64,000 nucleotides of DNA from Thalassovita sp. (lineage in GTDB: Bacteria > Pseudomonadota > Alphaproteobacteria > Rhodobacterales > Rhodobacteraceae), in assembly GCF_963691685.1 (NCBI RefSeq), contig NZ_OY829290.1, positions 620,001 to 684,000 of the forward strand. Reading direction: 5' to 3'. Of this stretch, positions 1 through 7,651 are shown in pieces. The notes below the pieces were generated by a model. That model saw only the letters and a list, made by a program, of their open reading frames with translations. It did not search any database and was not told where the DNA came from. A program made the position numbers and the translations under genes. Position 1 is the stretch's first letter, and every line of letters begins with the position of its first letter.

Positions 1-1
1 C

Positions 2-190
2 GGCGACACCATCAAAGCCTGGACCGAGGTGCTGGACAAAGCGGAGACCCCGGCGCCCGGCGTTGGCGCGATCCGCCTGCGTCTGGTTGCCACCAAAGGC
101 GGGGAGCCCTTCGCGCTGAAAGGCGAAGACGGGAAATATGCGCCAGAGGTCTTGCTGGATCTCGATTATTGGGCCTTGATGCCCATGTAA
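2..190 (+). CDS. mch: Mesaconyl-CoA hydratase (MaoC family), C-terminal fragment
   Basis: Only the last 62 codons are inside the window; the gene starts upstream. The fragment runs from GDTIKAWTEVLDKAE to DYWALMPM, a C-terminal hot-dog (MaoC-like) segment of the kind found in mesaconyl-CoA (2-methylfumaryl-CoA) hydratases. This enzyme of the ethylmalonyl-CoA pathway interconverts mesaconyl-CoA and beta-methylmalyl-CoA in the cytoplasm. In related Rhodobacteraceae the gene sits beside the sdh operon, as here, and ccr and ecm further right fit the same pathway. Its TAA stop shares its last base with the ATG of the next gene. The identification rests on a short tail plus context, so another MaoC-type dehydratase remains possible. 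Confidence 0.6.
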   Translation, partial: GDTIKAWTEVLDKAETPAPGVGAIRLRLVATKGGEPFALKGEDGKYAPEVLLDLDYWALMPM

Positions 191-1326
191 TGATTGAAAA
201 GCGAATCCAGAAACTCAACCAAAAGATCGGGGAGCGCATCTACCTCTCCGCGCTGCAAGACTTTGCCTCAGGCCGAACGTCACCCGAACGGCCCGGGGCA
301 CTGCTGTGGGGGCTGAGCGCCCTCGTTGTGGCCTGCCCCTATGTCTTCGCCGCGCTAGGCGCGGGGCTGTTGTTCGTGGACTTCCCCAACCTACTGACGC
401 TGGTCTTTGGTGCGGCCTTTCTTGGGCTGGGTTGGATGCTCAGACCGCGAAAACCGCAGCTGCCTGCGGGGGCGGTCGGGCGGGACAGCTTGCCGGAAAC
501 CTTTGCCTTGCTGGACGCGATTTCAGCGCAGCTTGATGCCCCGAAGGTTTCCAAAGTGGTGTTTGATAACCAGTTCAACGCCTATGCGGCTGAGGTCCGC
601 AACACCCCTATTGTCGGGATCGGCGCCTTGTTGTGGCTGGCCTCGGACCGGCCGCAGCGCCTGGCGGTTCTGGGCCATGAGCTGGGGCACTTGGCCCATC
701 GTGACACACGCCGGATCGCGCTGCCTGACAGGGCCCTTATGGTGCTGAATGCATGGCAGAAATTGCTGGATATGGATTACTACGTTGATGCGCATACCGG
801 TGTTCTGGAGCGTGAAAGCAATGGCATTTTTGCCGATCTGGTTTCTGCCGCCTTGCGCGGTATCGTCGATACGCTGACATGGGTAATTTTGAAGCTTAGC
901 TTCGCCGAGTCGCAAAAGGCAGAATACTTAGCGGATGCCAGCGGCCTGCGGGTCGCGGGGCGGCAGGCCTCACTTGCGGCATTGGATCTATTGGTGCGGA
1001 TCGATGCCAGCGGTGCGTTGCGTTCCGGCATCCTGCCGCGCCAGGGCGAGGCGGGCTTTGACTTTCTCAGCCGTCTGGCCGCCACCGTGGATCAGCTGTC
1101 CCCCGATCAGGCCGCGCGTGCACTGGCCGTGCATTCCGCCGAAAAGTTGAGCCTCGACACCACCCATCCGCCGACAGCCTATCGCCAAGCTTTCATAAAT
1201 GGTCTGCCTGAGGCCTTGCTGGAACCACCGCTTGAAATTGCGAATTGGGCCGCCATTGAGGTTGAGTTGAATGCGCCTTTTGAGAAAATCGGCAGGCGCG
1301 AAATCGCGGCCTTCGAAGTGCAATAG
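190..1326 (+). CDS. M48 family membrane-associated metallopeptidase
   Basis: A protein of about 378 residues with the zinc peptidase motif HELGH at residues 163-167 and a probable third ligand, E245, in AEYLADASG. This is the arrangement of M48 (Ste24/HtpX-like) peptidases. Two hydrophobic segments near residues 37-85 suggest an inner-membrane anchor ahead of the catalytic domain. I chose the ATG at 190, which overlaps the preceding stop (TAATG) and implies translational coupling to mch; an in-frame ATG at 169 lies inside that gene. It probably degrades or processes membrane or exported proteins, but the substrate cannot be read from the sequence. Confidence 0.85.
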   Translation: MIEKRIQKLNQKIGERIYLSALQDFASGRTSPERPGALLWGLSALVVACPYVFAALGAGLLFVDFPNLLTLVFGAAFLGLGWMLRPRKPQLPAGAVGRDSLPETFALLDAISAQLDAPKVSKVVFDNQFNAYAAEVRNTPIVGIGALLWLASDRPQRLAVLGHELGHLAHRDTRRIALPDRALMVLNAWQKLLDMDYYVDAHTGVLERESNGIFADLVSAALRGIVDTLTWVILKLSFAESQKAEYLADASGLRVAGRQASLAALDLLVRIDASGALRSGILPRQGEAGFDFLSRLAATVDQLSPDQAARALAVHSAEKLSLDTTHPPTAYRQAFINGLPEALLEPPLEIANWAAIEVELNAPFEKIGRREIAAFEVQ

Positions 1327-1403
1327 GTAGCGCTAAACCTGACCGGGCTGAATGCTGCATGGCAGAATCACGGTGCTTTTCTGACTAAAAAACTTGGAAA
1401 ACC

Positions 1404-1440
1404 TTTTGTGATCACGCGCTATATCCGTGTGATCACAAAA
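1404..1440. promoter_or_regulatory. Paired GTGATCAC operator-like palindromes upstream of sdhC
   Basis: A perfect 12-bp inverted repeat, TTTTGTGATCAC (1404-1415) and GTGATCACAAAA (1429-1440), is separated by 13 bp. Each arm contains the 8-bp palindrome GTGATCAC, and the two centres lie exactly 21 bp apart, two helical turns. It sits about 120 bp before the sdhC start, in a region with no gene. This is the geometry of a dimer-of-dimers regulator site; the regulator is unknown. Confidence 0.55.
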
Positions 1441-1557
1441 TGCATTATTTCTGTAATTTGTTAAAAGAATAGCCGCGTCACGTCGTCCCTACGTCGTGAC
1501 ATATATGTAAAAACCGCTATGAAAGACCCAAGCAAAGGAACCTAGAAAGGAACTGGT

Positions 1558-1947
1558 ATGGCTGATGTGAACCGCGGCAAACGTCCGCTCTCCCCGTTTA
1601 TGATCGGACCATATTACCGACCTCAAATCACCTCGATCTCTTCGATCCTGGTGCGCATCACCGCTTTGGCTTCGCTGGGCACTGTGACGCTGTTGGTCTG
1701 GTGGCTGCTGGCGGCGGCAACGTCGGATGCGGCGTTTGCCTTCATTGACGGTCTGCTGACCAGCCTGATCGGCGATCTGGTTCTGTTCCTGGCAAGCTGG
1801 GCAATCTTCTACCACATGCTGGGGCGTCTGCGTCACGTGGTCTGGGACTTCGGATATTGCCTGGACATCAAGATCTCCGAGAAACTGGGCTGGGGCATGT
1901 TTGCCGGGGCCACGGTTTTGGCGCTGATCGCAGCCATCGTACTGTAA
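1558..1947 (+). CDS. sdhC: Succinate dehydrogenase cytochrome b556 subunit
   Basis: A 129-residue membrane anchor subunit of complex II. The N-terminal RPLSPFMIGPYYRPQITSIS stretch and the following SILVRITA are typical of SdhC and include the Ser/Arg positions near the quinone site. Three hydrophobic helices follow, and FYHMLGRLRHVVWD carries the expected haem b histidine region. The start is the ATG at 1558, preceded by AGGAAC and AGAAAGGA. It heads the sdhCDA block, 11 bp before sdhD. Length and order match the alphaproteobacterial operon. Confidence 0.95.
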   Translation: MADVNRGKRPLSPFMIGPYYRPQITSISSILVRITALASLGTVTLLVWWLLAAATSDAAFAFIDGLLTSLIGDLVLFLASWAIFYHMLGRLRHVVWDFGYCLDIKISEKLGWGMFAGATVLALIAAIVL

Positions 1948-1958
1948 GGAGAGAGGCG

Positions 1959-2330
1959 ATGAAGTATCTTACCGATCGTAAACGCGCCGAAGGTCTGGGC
2001 GCTGGCGGTGCCGGCAGCCACCACCACTGGAAAATGCTGGTCTCCTCGATCCTGATCGTGGTTCTGGTGCCACTGTTTATCGTGGTCTTCGGCTCTGCCC
2101 TTGGCGGCAGCCGCGAAGAGGTTCTGGCCTTCTTTGCCCGTCCCGTTCCGGCGCTGATCGCCGCGCTGGGTCTGGTTGTTGGCATTCGCCACCTGATGAT
2201 GGAAGCCCACGAAGCCGTCGAAGACTACGTTGGCGGCATCAACCGCAAGCTGACCCTCGTTGCGGTCACGGCCTTTTGCTACACGCTGATGGCTGCCGGT
2301 CTTTTCGCTCTGCTGAAAATCGCCCTCTAA
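1959..2330 (+). CDS. sdhD: Succinate dehydrogenase hydrophobic membrane anchor subunit
   Basis: A 123-residue subunit with three transmembrane segments that, with SdhC, holds haem b and the ubiquinone site. The sequence starts MKYLTDRKRAEGLGAGGAG and contains RHLMMEAHEAVEDYV, the conserved His/Asp-Tyr region of SdhD. I chose the ATG at 1959, preceded by GGAGAG, rather than upstream in-frame starts that run back into sdhC. It lies 11 bp after sdhC and 21 bp before sdhA, so the three genes are surely one transcript. Confidence 0.94.
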   Translation: MKYLTDRKRAEGLGAGGAGSHHHWKMLVSSILIVVLVPLFIVVFGSALGGSREEVLAFFARPVPALIAALGLVVGIRHLMMEAHEAVEDYVGGINRKLTLVAVTAFCYTLMAAGLFALLKIAL

Positions 2331-2351
2331 GCGTAGGGAAGGAATAAGAAC

Positions 2352-4166
2352 ATGACAGCATCCTACGAATATGAAACCCACGACTATGATGTTGTGGTTG
2401 TTGGCGCCGGTGGCGCCGGTCTGCGCGCGACACTGGGCATGGCCGAACAGGGCCTGCGCACCGCCTGTGTGACCAAAGTGTTCCCGACCCGCTCGCACAC
2501 GGTTGCGGCGCAGGGCGGCATCGCCGCATCCCTGGGCAACATGGGCCCGGACAGCTGGCAGTGGCACATGTATGACACCGTCAAAGGCTCGGACTGGCTG
2601 GGTGACACGGACGCGATGGAATACCTGGCGCGTGAAGCCCCCAAAGCGGTTTATGAGCTAGAGCACTACGGCGTGCCCTTCTCGCGTACCGAAGAGGGCA
2701 AGATCTACCAGCGTCCCTTCGGCGGTCACACCACCGAATTTGGTGAAGGCCCGCCCGTTCAGCGGACCTGTGCAGCGGCGGACCGGACCGGTCACGCGAT
2801 CCTGCACACGCTCTACGGCCAGTCGCTGAAGAACAACGCGGAATTCTACATCGAATATTTCGCCATCGACCTGTTGATGAGCGAAGATGGCGAATGTCAG
2901 GGCGTGCTGTGCTGGAAGCTGGATGACGGCACCATGCATGTGTTCAACGCCAAGATGGTGGTTCTGGCGACCGGCGGTTACGGCCGTGCCTATTTCTCGG
3001 CTACTTCGGCCCACACCTGCACCGGTGACGGTGGCGGCATGGTGATGCGCGCGGGCCTGCCGATGCAGGACCTCGAATTTGTGCAGTTCCACCCAACCGG
3101 CATCTACGGTTCCGGCTGTCTGATCACCGAAGGTGCACGGGGTGAGGGCGGTTACCTGACCAACTCCGAAGGTGAGCGTTTCATGGAACGCTACGCACCG
3201 AACTACAAAGACCTGGCACCGCGGGACTATGTGTCGCGTTCGATGACCATGGAAATCCGCGAAGGCCGCGGTGTGGGCGCCGAAGGCGATCACATCCACC
3301 TGAACCTAAGTCACCTGCCGCCTGAGGCGCTGGCTGAACGCCTGCCGGGTATCTCGGAAAGCGCCAAGATCTTCGCCGGTGTTGATGTCACCAAGGAACC
3401 GATCCCGGTTCTGCCAACGGTGCACTACAACATGGGCGGCATCCCGACCAACTACTGGGGTGAGGTGCTGAACCCGACCGAAGAGAACCCGACCGCCGTT
3501 GTGCCCGGCCTGATGGCTGTTGGTGAAGCGGGCTGTGCCTCGGTACACGGGGCAAACCGCCTCGGTTCGAACTCGCTGATTGACCTTGTTGTGTTTGGCC
3601 GTGCCTCGGCAATCCGCGCCGGTCAGGTTGTCGATGCGGCGGCCCCGATCCCGCAGGCGCCGAAAGATCAGATCGAAAAGGCCTTCGCCCGTTTCGACGG
3701 TCTGCGCTACGCCAAAGGCGCGATCCCAACCGCGGATCTGCGTCTGGAAATGCAGAAATGCATGCAGGCCGACGCCGCCGTGTTCCGGACCGCCAAGACC
3801 ATGGCCGAAGGTGTTGAGAAAATGACCGAGATTGCCGGCAAGATGGGCGATCTGAAGGTCACCGACACCTCGTTGGTGTGGAACTCGGATCTGATGGAAA
3901 CGCTGGAACTGACCAACCTGATGCCCTCGGCGATCTCGACCATCGTCAGCGCAGAAGCCCGTCAGGAAAGCCGCGGCGCCCACGCGCATGAGGACTTCCC
4001 CGAGCGTGACGATGAAAACTGGCGTGTGCACACCGTCAGCCGCGTTGATGAGACCGGCACCAAGGTGGACCTGTCTTACCGTCCGGTGATCACCGATCCG
4101 CTAACTGGTGAAGCCGAAGGTGGCATCAGCATGAAGACCATCGCGCCGAAAGCGCGGACATTCTGA
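2352..4166 (+). CDS. sdhA: Succinate dehydrogenase flavoprotein subunit
   Basis: A 604-residue catalytic subunit that oxidises succinate to fumarate and passes electrons to SdhB. It shows the N-terminal FAD dinucleotide motif VVVGAGGAGLRA, the RSHTVAAQGGI segment whose histidine carries covalent FAD, and the HPTGIYGSGCLITEGARGEGG and PTVHYNMGGIPTN active-site blocks. The start ATG at 2352 follows GGAAGG. The length is normal for the family. Unusually, sdhB does not follow directly: two glycosyltransferase-like genes intervene. Confidence 0.97.
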   Translation: MTASYEYETHDYDVVVVGAGGAGLRATLGMAEQGLRTACVTKVFPTRSHTVAAQGGIAASLGNMGPDSWQWHMYDTVKGSDWLGDTDAMEYLAREAPKAVYELEHYGVPFSRTEEGKIYQRPFGGHTTEFGEGPPVQRTCAAADRTGHAILHTLYGQSLKNNAEFYIEYFAIDLLMSEDGECQGVLCWKLDDGTMHVFNAKMVVLATGGYGRAYFSATSAHTCTGDGGGMVMRAGLPMQDLEFVQFHPTGIYGSGCLITEGARGEGGYLTNSEGERFMERYAPNYKDLAPRDYVSRSMTMEIREGRGVGAEGDHIHLNLSHLPPEALAERLPGISESAKIFAGVDVTKEPIPVLPTVHYNMGGIPTNYWGEVLNPTEENPTAVVPGLMAVGEAGCASVHGANRLGSNSLIDLVVFGRASAIRAGQVVDAAAPIPQAPKDQIEKAFARFDGLRYAKGAIPTADLRLEMQKCMQADAAVFRTAKTMAEGVEKMTEIAGKMGDLKVTDTSLVWNSDLMETLELTNLMPSAISTIVSAEARQESRGAHAHEDFPERDDENWRVHTVSRVDETGTKVDLSYRPVITDPLTGEAEGGISMKTIAPKARTF

Positions 4167-4174
4167 TGCGTTAT

Positions 4175-4205
4175 CGGGGTTTGGTGATTTACCCGCCAGA
4201 CCCCG
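4175..4205 (+). terminator. Intercistronic hairpin after sdhA
   Basis: CGGGGTTTGG (4175-4184) pairs with CCAGACCCCG (4196-4205) around an 11-nt loop, beginning 8 nt after the sdhA stop. No T-tract follows, so it may stabilise the sdhA 3' end or attenuate read-through into the inserted genes rather than terminate fully. Confidence 0.4.
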
Positions 4206-4233
4206 GCTACGACGTCTTGTGAGGTGGAACCGT

Positions 4234-5403
4234 TTGAAACGCGTCCTGTTGACATCGAACCATCTTTTTCGCTGGGCCGGCTCCGAGCTGGTTGTCGTTG
4301 AGCTTGCAGAAGAGCTTCAGCGGCAAGGACTGCGGGTAGATGTCTGCGCTCATGAGATTTCTGGCGAGGTGCGGGAACACCTTGCAGCGGCAACCACAAA
4401 CTTGTTTGAGGATCCTGAGGCCGTCTGTCTGTTTGACTATGACGTGGTCATCAGCCTCCATTCCGTGTTGCCACGGATCTTTAATGCTGCCCTAAAATCT
4501 GGGTCGTCACAGAACAAAACTTGGCCAGCGTTCGTATTTTTCCACCTCTCACCGTTTGAGCCTTATGAGGCGCCGGGGCCGTTTATCGAACGGCGCTTTG
4601 CGGATGTCGTGGTGGCCAATAGCCAGGAAACCGCGGCTGAGCTGGCGACATATGGCGGCAAATTTGCCGACGCTGTGGTATTTGCCAATCCAGCCCCGCT
4701 GGCGTTCGCAAATTCCGATTCTGCGCCCAGCAAGTTGAAAACATTGCTGGCTGTATCCAACCATCCACCAGAAGAGTTCGCCAAAGCCTGCAAAATCTTA
4801 CGTTCTGGCGGTGTGAAAGTGCACCGGATCGGCCGTAAAAATGTTCCGATGCGGGTCACCGAGGGCATGATTTCACAGGCTGACGCGATTTTCACGATCG
4901 GTAAAACAGCGCAATATTCCTTCCGATCGGGCCGTCCTGTTTACTGCTACGACCGTTTCGGCGGTCCGGGGTGGCTGTCCGCAGATAACTTCGACAAGGC
5001 TGCTGAGTTTAACTTTAGCGGGCGATGCACCAACCTCAAACGGTCGTCACAACAGATCGCCGATGAGATCGTGTCGAGATTTGAACAGGCTGCAGCTTTT
5101 GCGGATGAGCTGAAATCCTCCAACCTCGATCGCTATCGCCTCGAAGCCTGCGTGGAAAAACTGCTTGAAGCAGCGCAGACCGCATTGGATGCCAAAGACC
5201 GGAACGCGCGATTGGATCAGATGTTTGCCGATCCGGACGTTCAAAGTGAGATCAAGGTTGAAGCAGCGTCCGCGTTGCTGCTGTCGCGGGAGTTCTTGCG
5301 GCGCCGGTTCTTGGAAAAGAAACGTGAAAAGAAGCGGCAGATGTTCAGCTTTGGGTGTGGGGCTCAGCGGTCTATCCTTGGTGTGAAAGCAGGTAGGTCA
5401 TGA
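4234..5403 (+). CDS. Glycosyltransferase-like protein (GT-B type) between sdhA and sdhB
   Basis: About 389 residues. The N-terminus, MKRVLLTSNHLFRWAGSELV, is the first strand and glycine-rich loop typical of GT-B (GT4-like) glycosyltransferases. The middle FVFFHLSPFEPYEAPGP and VVANSQETAAEL match the end of a donor-free N-domain. The C-terminal part (ADAIFTIGKTAQYSF, GRPVYCYDRFGGPGW) resembles a nucleotide-sugar domain, and the last 40 residues are very basic. A TTG at 4234 is favoured because GAGGTGG lies 6 nt upstream; a GTG at 4219 lacks such a site. It overlaps the next gene by 4 bp. The acceptor is unknown, and its place inside the sdh operon is unexpected. Confidence 0.6.
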   Translation: MKRVLLTSNHLFRWAGSELVVVELAEELQRQGLRVDVCAHEISGEVREHLAAATTNLFEDPEAVCLFDYDVVISLHSVLPRIFNAALKSGSSQNKTWPAFVFFHLSPFEPYEAPGPFIERRFADVVVANSQETAAELATYGGKFADAVVFANPAPLAFANSDSAPSKLKTLLAVSNHPPEEFAKACKILRSGGVKVHRIGRKNVPMRVTEGMISQADAIFTIGKTAQYSFRSGRPVYCYDRFGGPGWLSADNFDKAAEFNFSGRCTNLKRSSQQIADEIVSRFEQAAAFADELKSSNLDRYRLEACVEKLLEAAQTALDAKDRNARLDQMFADPDVQSEIKVEAASALLLSREFLRRRFLEKKREKKRQMFSFGCGAQRSILGVKAGRS

Positions 5404-6368
5404 CACAGATCCGCATAATCCTGCCTTGCCCGCCAAGGAAAAAAGGCCGCGCATGGGGCGATTGGTACTTTGGCCATAGTCTGGGTGATGCTTTGGAGCG
5501 CCAAGGCTGCACTGTCCGCTACACCTACCGTCATTCCAATCGGCTGCGGCGTCTAAAGGCATGGATGCTGCGCCTTGTGTCGCGCGATGATGTTGAGATC
5601 GTGATCCGGGGCTCGGTGGCATGGAAGCCCCTGCCATGGAAACGCTGCGTGCAGTGGGTGATCTCGCAAACAGATACGCTGGAGCGTGAAAGCTTCCGCG
5701 CGTTCGATCATGTTTTTTTCGGGTCTGACCGCTATCTGGCGGAACATTCAGCGTCCTGTAAAAGCGCTTCGTTGCTTCTGCAGTGTACAGATAACACCTG
5801 TTTCGCCCCCAATGCCACCGGGCCCGAGACCGAAGTCCTGTTTGTGGGGAACAGACGTCCCTATGCCAAACGCGATGTGGTGAAACGGGCGATCGAAGCG
5901 GGTTTCAAAGTCGCAGTGTGGGGCAAAGGATGGGACGGTGAAATCCCCGAAACCTCCTATGCTGGGTCACACATCAAAAACAAAGAGCTTTCCGCGCATT
6001 ATGCGTCGGCCCGTGTGGTCCTGAATGATCACACCGCAGACATGCGCCGGGATGGGTTCGTGTCAAACCGGGTGTATGATGTTCTGGCAAGCGGAACACC
6101 TGTTGTGACCGAGGATATGCCGGGCATACCCGCCGATCTGAGACCCTATTTGTTCCTCTACAGCAATGAAGAGGAACTGATTGAGCGTTTGACCGAAGCG
6201 AAAGAAGCTTCGCCAGAACGTCGAATGGAATTGAAGACGTTTGCGGACGTCGTCCGACAAGAACACAGCTTCGATCGCCGTGCCAGCACCATCCTTGAGG
6301 TGGTGTCCGGCCTGAGCGAGGCAACGAATGCGATGAACAACCAAACGGCACTTAAACCCGGAGGATAA
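5400..6368 (+). CDS. Glycosyltransferase family protein (CgeB-like, Glyco_trans_1_2)
   Basis: A 322-residue protein whose C-terminal half has the hallmarks of CgeB-like glycosyltransferases: EVLFVGNRRPYAKRD, VAVWGKGWDG, the small-residue helix ELSAHYASARVVLNDH, and RDGFVSNRVYDVLASGTPVVTED, which is the nucleotide-sugar binding and switch region. It starts at an ATGA overlap with the previous gene, so the two are translationally coupled. Its last codons contain the ribosome-binding site (GGAGG, 6360-6364) of sdhB, only 4 bp downstream. The pair may act together on a surface glycan or glycoprotein, but nothing in the sequence names the substrate. Confidence 0.7.
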   Translation: MTQIRIILPCPPRKKGRAWGDWYFGHSLGDALERQGCTVRYTYRHSNRLRRLKAWMLRLVSRDDVEIVIRGSVAWKPLPWKRCVQWVISQTDTLERESFRAFDHVFFGSDRYLAEHSASCKSASLLLQCTDNTCFAPNATGPETEVLFVGNRRPYAKRDVVKRAIEAGFKVAVWGKGWDGEIPETSYAGSHIKNKELSAHYASARVVLNDHTADMRRDGFVSNRVYDVLASGTPVVTEDMPGIPADLRPYLFLYSNEEELIERLTEAKEASPERRMELKTFADVVRQEHSFDRRASTILEVVSGLSEATNAMNNQTALKPGG

Positions 6369-6372
6369 ACCT

Positions 6373-7155
6373 ATGGTCCAGCTGACCCTACCCAAAAACT
6401 CGAAAGTTAAGGTCGGTAAAACTTGGCCGAAGCCGACCGGTGCGAACAACATCCGTAAGTTCCAGATCTATCGCTGGAACCCCGATGATGGTGAGAATCC
6501 TCGGGTGGACACCTATTTTGTCGATATGGACAAATGTGGCCCGATGATTTTGGACGCGCTGATCAAGATCAAGAATGAGATTGATCCGACCTTGACCTTC
6601 CGCCGGTCCTGCCGCGAAGGCATCTGTGGCTCCTGTGCGATGAACATCGATGGGATCAACACGCTGGCCTGTATCTACGGCATGGATGAGATCAAGTCGG
6701 ACGTGGTCAAGATCTACCCGCTGCCGCATATGCCGGTGGTGAAGGATCTGATCCCGGATCTGACCCATTTCTATGCCCAGCATGCCTCGATCATGCCGTG
6801 GTTGGAAACCAAGACCAACCGCCCGGCGAAAGAGTGGAAGCAGTCGATCGAAGACCGCAAGAAGCTTGATGGCCTGTATGAATGCGTGATGTGCGCCAGC
6901 TGCTCGACCTCTTGCCCCAGCTACTGGTGGAACGGCGACAAATACCTCGGCCCGGCCGCACTGCTGCACGCCTACCGCTGGATCATCGACAGCCGTGATG
7001 AGGCCACCGGCGAGCGTTTGGACAATCTTGAGGATCCGTTCAAACTCTACCGTTGCCACACCATCATGAACTGCGCCAAGACCTGCCCAAAGGGTCTGAA
7101 CCCGGCAAAAGCCATCGCAGAAATCAAGAAAATGCAGCTGAGCCGCGCTGTGTGA
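6373..7155 (+). CDS. sdhB: Succinate dehydrogenase iron-sulfur subunit
   Basis: A 260-residue subunit that carries electrons from SdhA to the membrane quinone. Cluster ligands are visible in order: the 2Fe-2S motif SCREGICGSCAMNI near residues 77-90, then CVMCASCSTSCPSYWWN and CHTIMNCAKTCPKGLNP for the 4Fe-4S and 3Fe-4S clusters. The length is normal. Translation depends on GGAGG embedded in the end of the upstream glycosyltransferase gene, so sdhB expression is tied to that transcript. A strong terminator follows, marking the operon end. Confidence 0.97.
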   Translation: MVQLTLPKNSKVKVGKTWPKPTGANNIRKFQIYRWNPDDGENPRVDTYFVDMDKCGPMILDALIKIKNEIDPTLTFRRSCREGICGSCAMNIDGINTLACIYGMDEIKSDVVKIYPLPHMPVVKDLIPDLTHFYAQHASIMPWLETKTNRPAKEWKQSIEDRKKLDGLYECVMCASCSTSCPSYWWNGDKYLGPAALLHAYRWIIDSRDEATGERLDNLEDPFKLYRCHTIMNCAKTCPKGLNPAKAIAEIKKMQLSRAV

Positions 7156-7185
7156 TCACAGCCTCCAGGCACAGACAGTTATCAG

Positions 7186-7218
7186 AAAGGCCCGCCGGTT
7201 TGGTGGGCCTTTTTTTTT
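7186..7218 (+). terminator. Rho-independent terminator of the sdh operon
   Basis: AAAGGCCCGCC pairs with GGTGGGCCTTT around a 5-nt loop (7186-7212, one G-U pair) and is followed by a run of Ts through 7218. It begins 31 bp after the sdhB stop. Confidence 0.9.
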
Positions 7219-7368
7219 GGGGTAACACGTTCCGCCACTTTCCCCATGGTCAATCATGCGCCTGCTGCATAGCAGCATGACCGGATTGGAGGGTGCAGAA
7301 AATCGCGCCAACCCTATATGCTGCATTGCAGAAAGATACTCCCTCCACCCCATATAATGATTGCAGAC

Positions 7369-7515
7369 ATGACCGACGCACAGATCCAGAAAACCGACGC
7401 AGAGCTGGCCCTTGAGGCGCTGAACCAGGCATATGAGTATTACACTCCGACCCCCGTTCTGGTGACCGAGGTGGAAGAACCCGTCGAATATTACGAATAC
7501 GCTGCGGCCGCCTGA
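7369..7515 (+). CDS. Small conserved acidic protein of unknown function
   Basis: About 48 residues (MTDAQIQKTDAELALEALNQ at the start), acidic, with a C-terminal tyrosine-rich stretch EYYEYAAAA. I recognise this as a small hypothetical protein seen beside sdhB in Roseobacter-group genomes; no function is known. The ATG at 7369 gives the compact form; the ATG at 7357 would add four residues. Its own terminator follows at 7546, so it is probably a separate transcription unit. Confidence 0.6.
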   Translation: MTDAQIQKTDAELALEALNQAYEYYTPTPVLVTEVEEPVEYYEYAAAA

Positions 7516-7545
7516 CCCCCCTCGGATCCGGCAGGACCAGCGTGG

Positions 7546-7576
7546 AGCGCTCCCGTATCGGGGGCGCTTTGCTGTT
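7546..7576 (+). terminator. Terminator after the small acidic gene
   Basis: AGCGCTCCCG (7546-7555) pairs with CGGGGGCGCT (7559-7568) around a TAT loop, followed by a T-rich stretch. Confidence 0.7.
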
Positions 7577-7651
7577 TCTGGGTGACGCGAGGTTTGCCTT
7601 GGGCGCAGCGGGGGCTGGCCTTACCTTCCCTTACCAAAGGGAGGAGAACCT

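Noticed and set aside
7151..7160. TGTGATCACA at the sdhB stop, resembling the sdhC operator
   Set aside because: Single, overlapping a stop codon and with no second half-site; likely chance.
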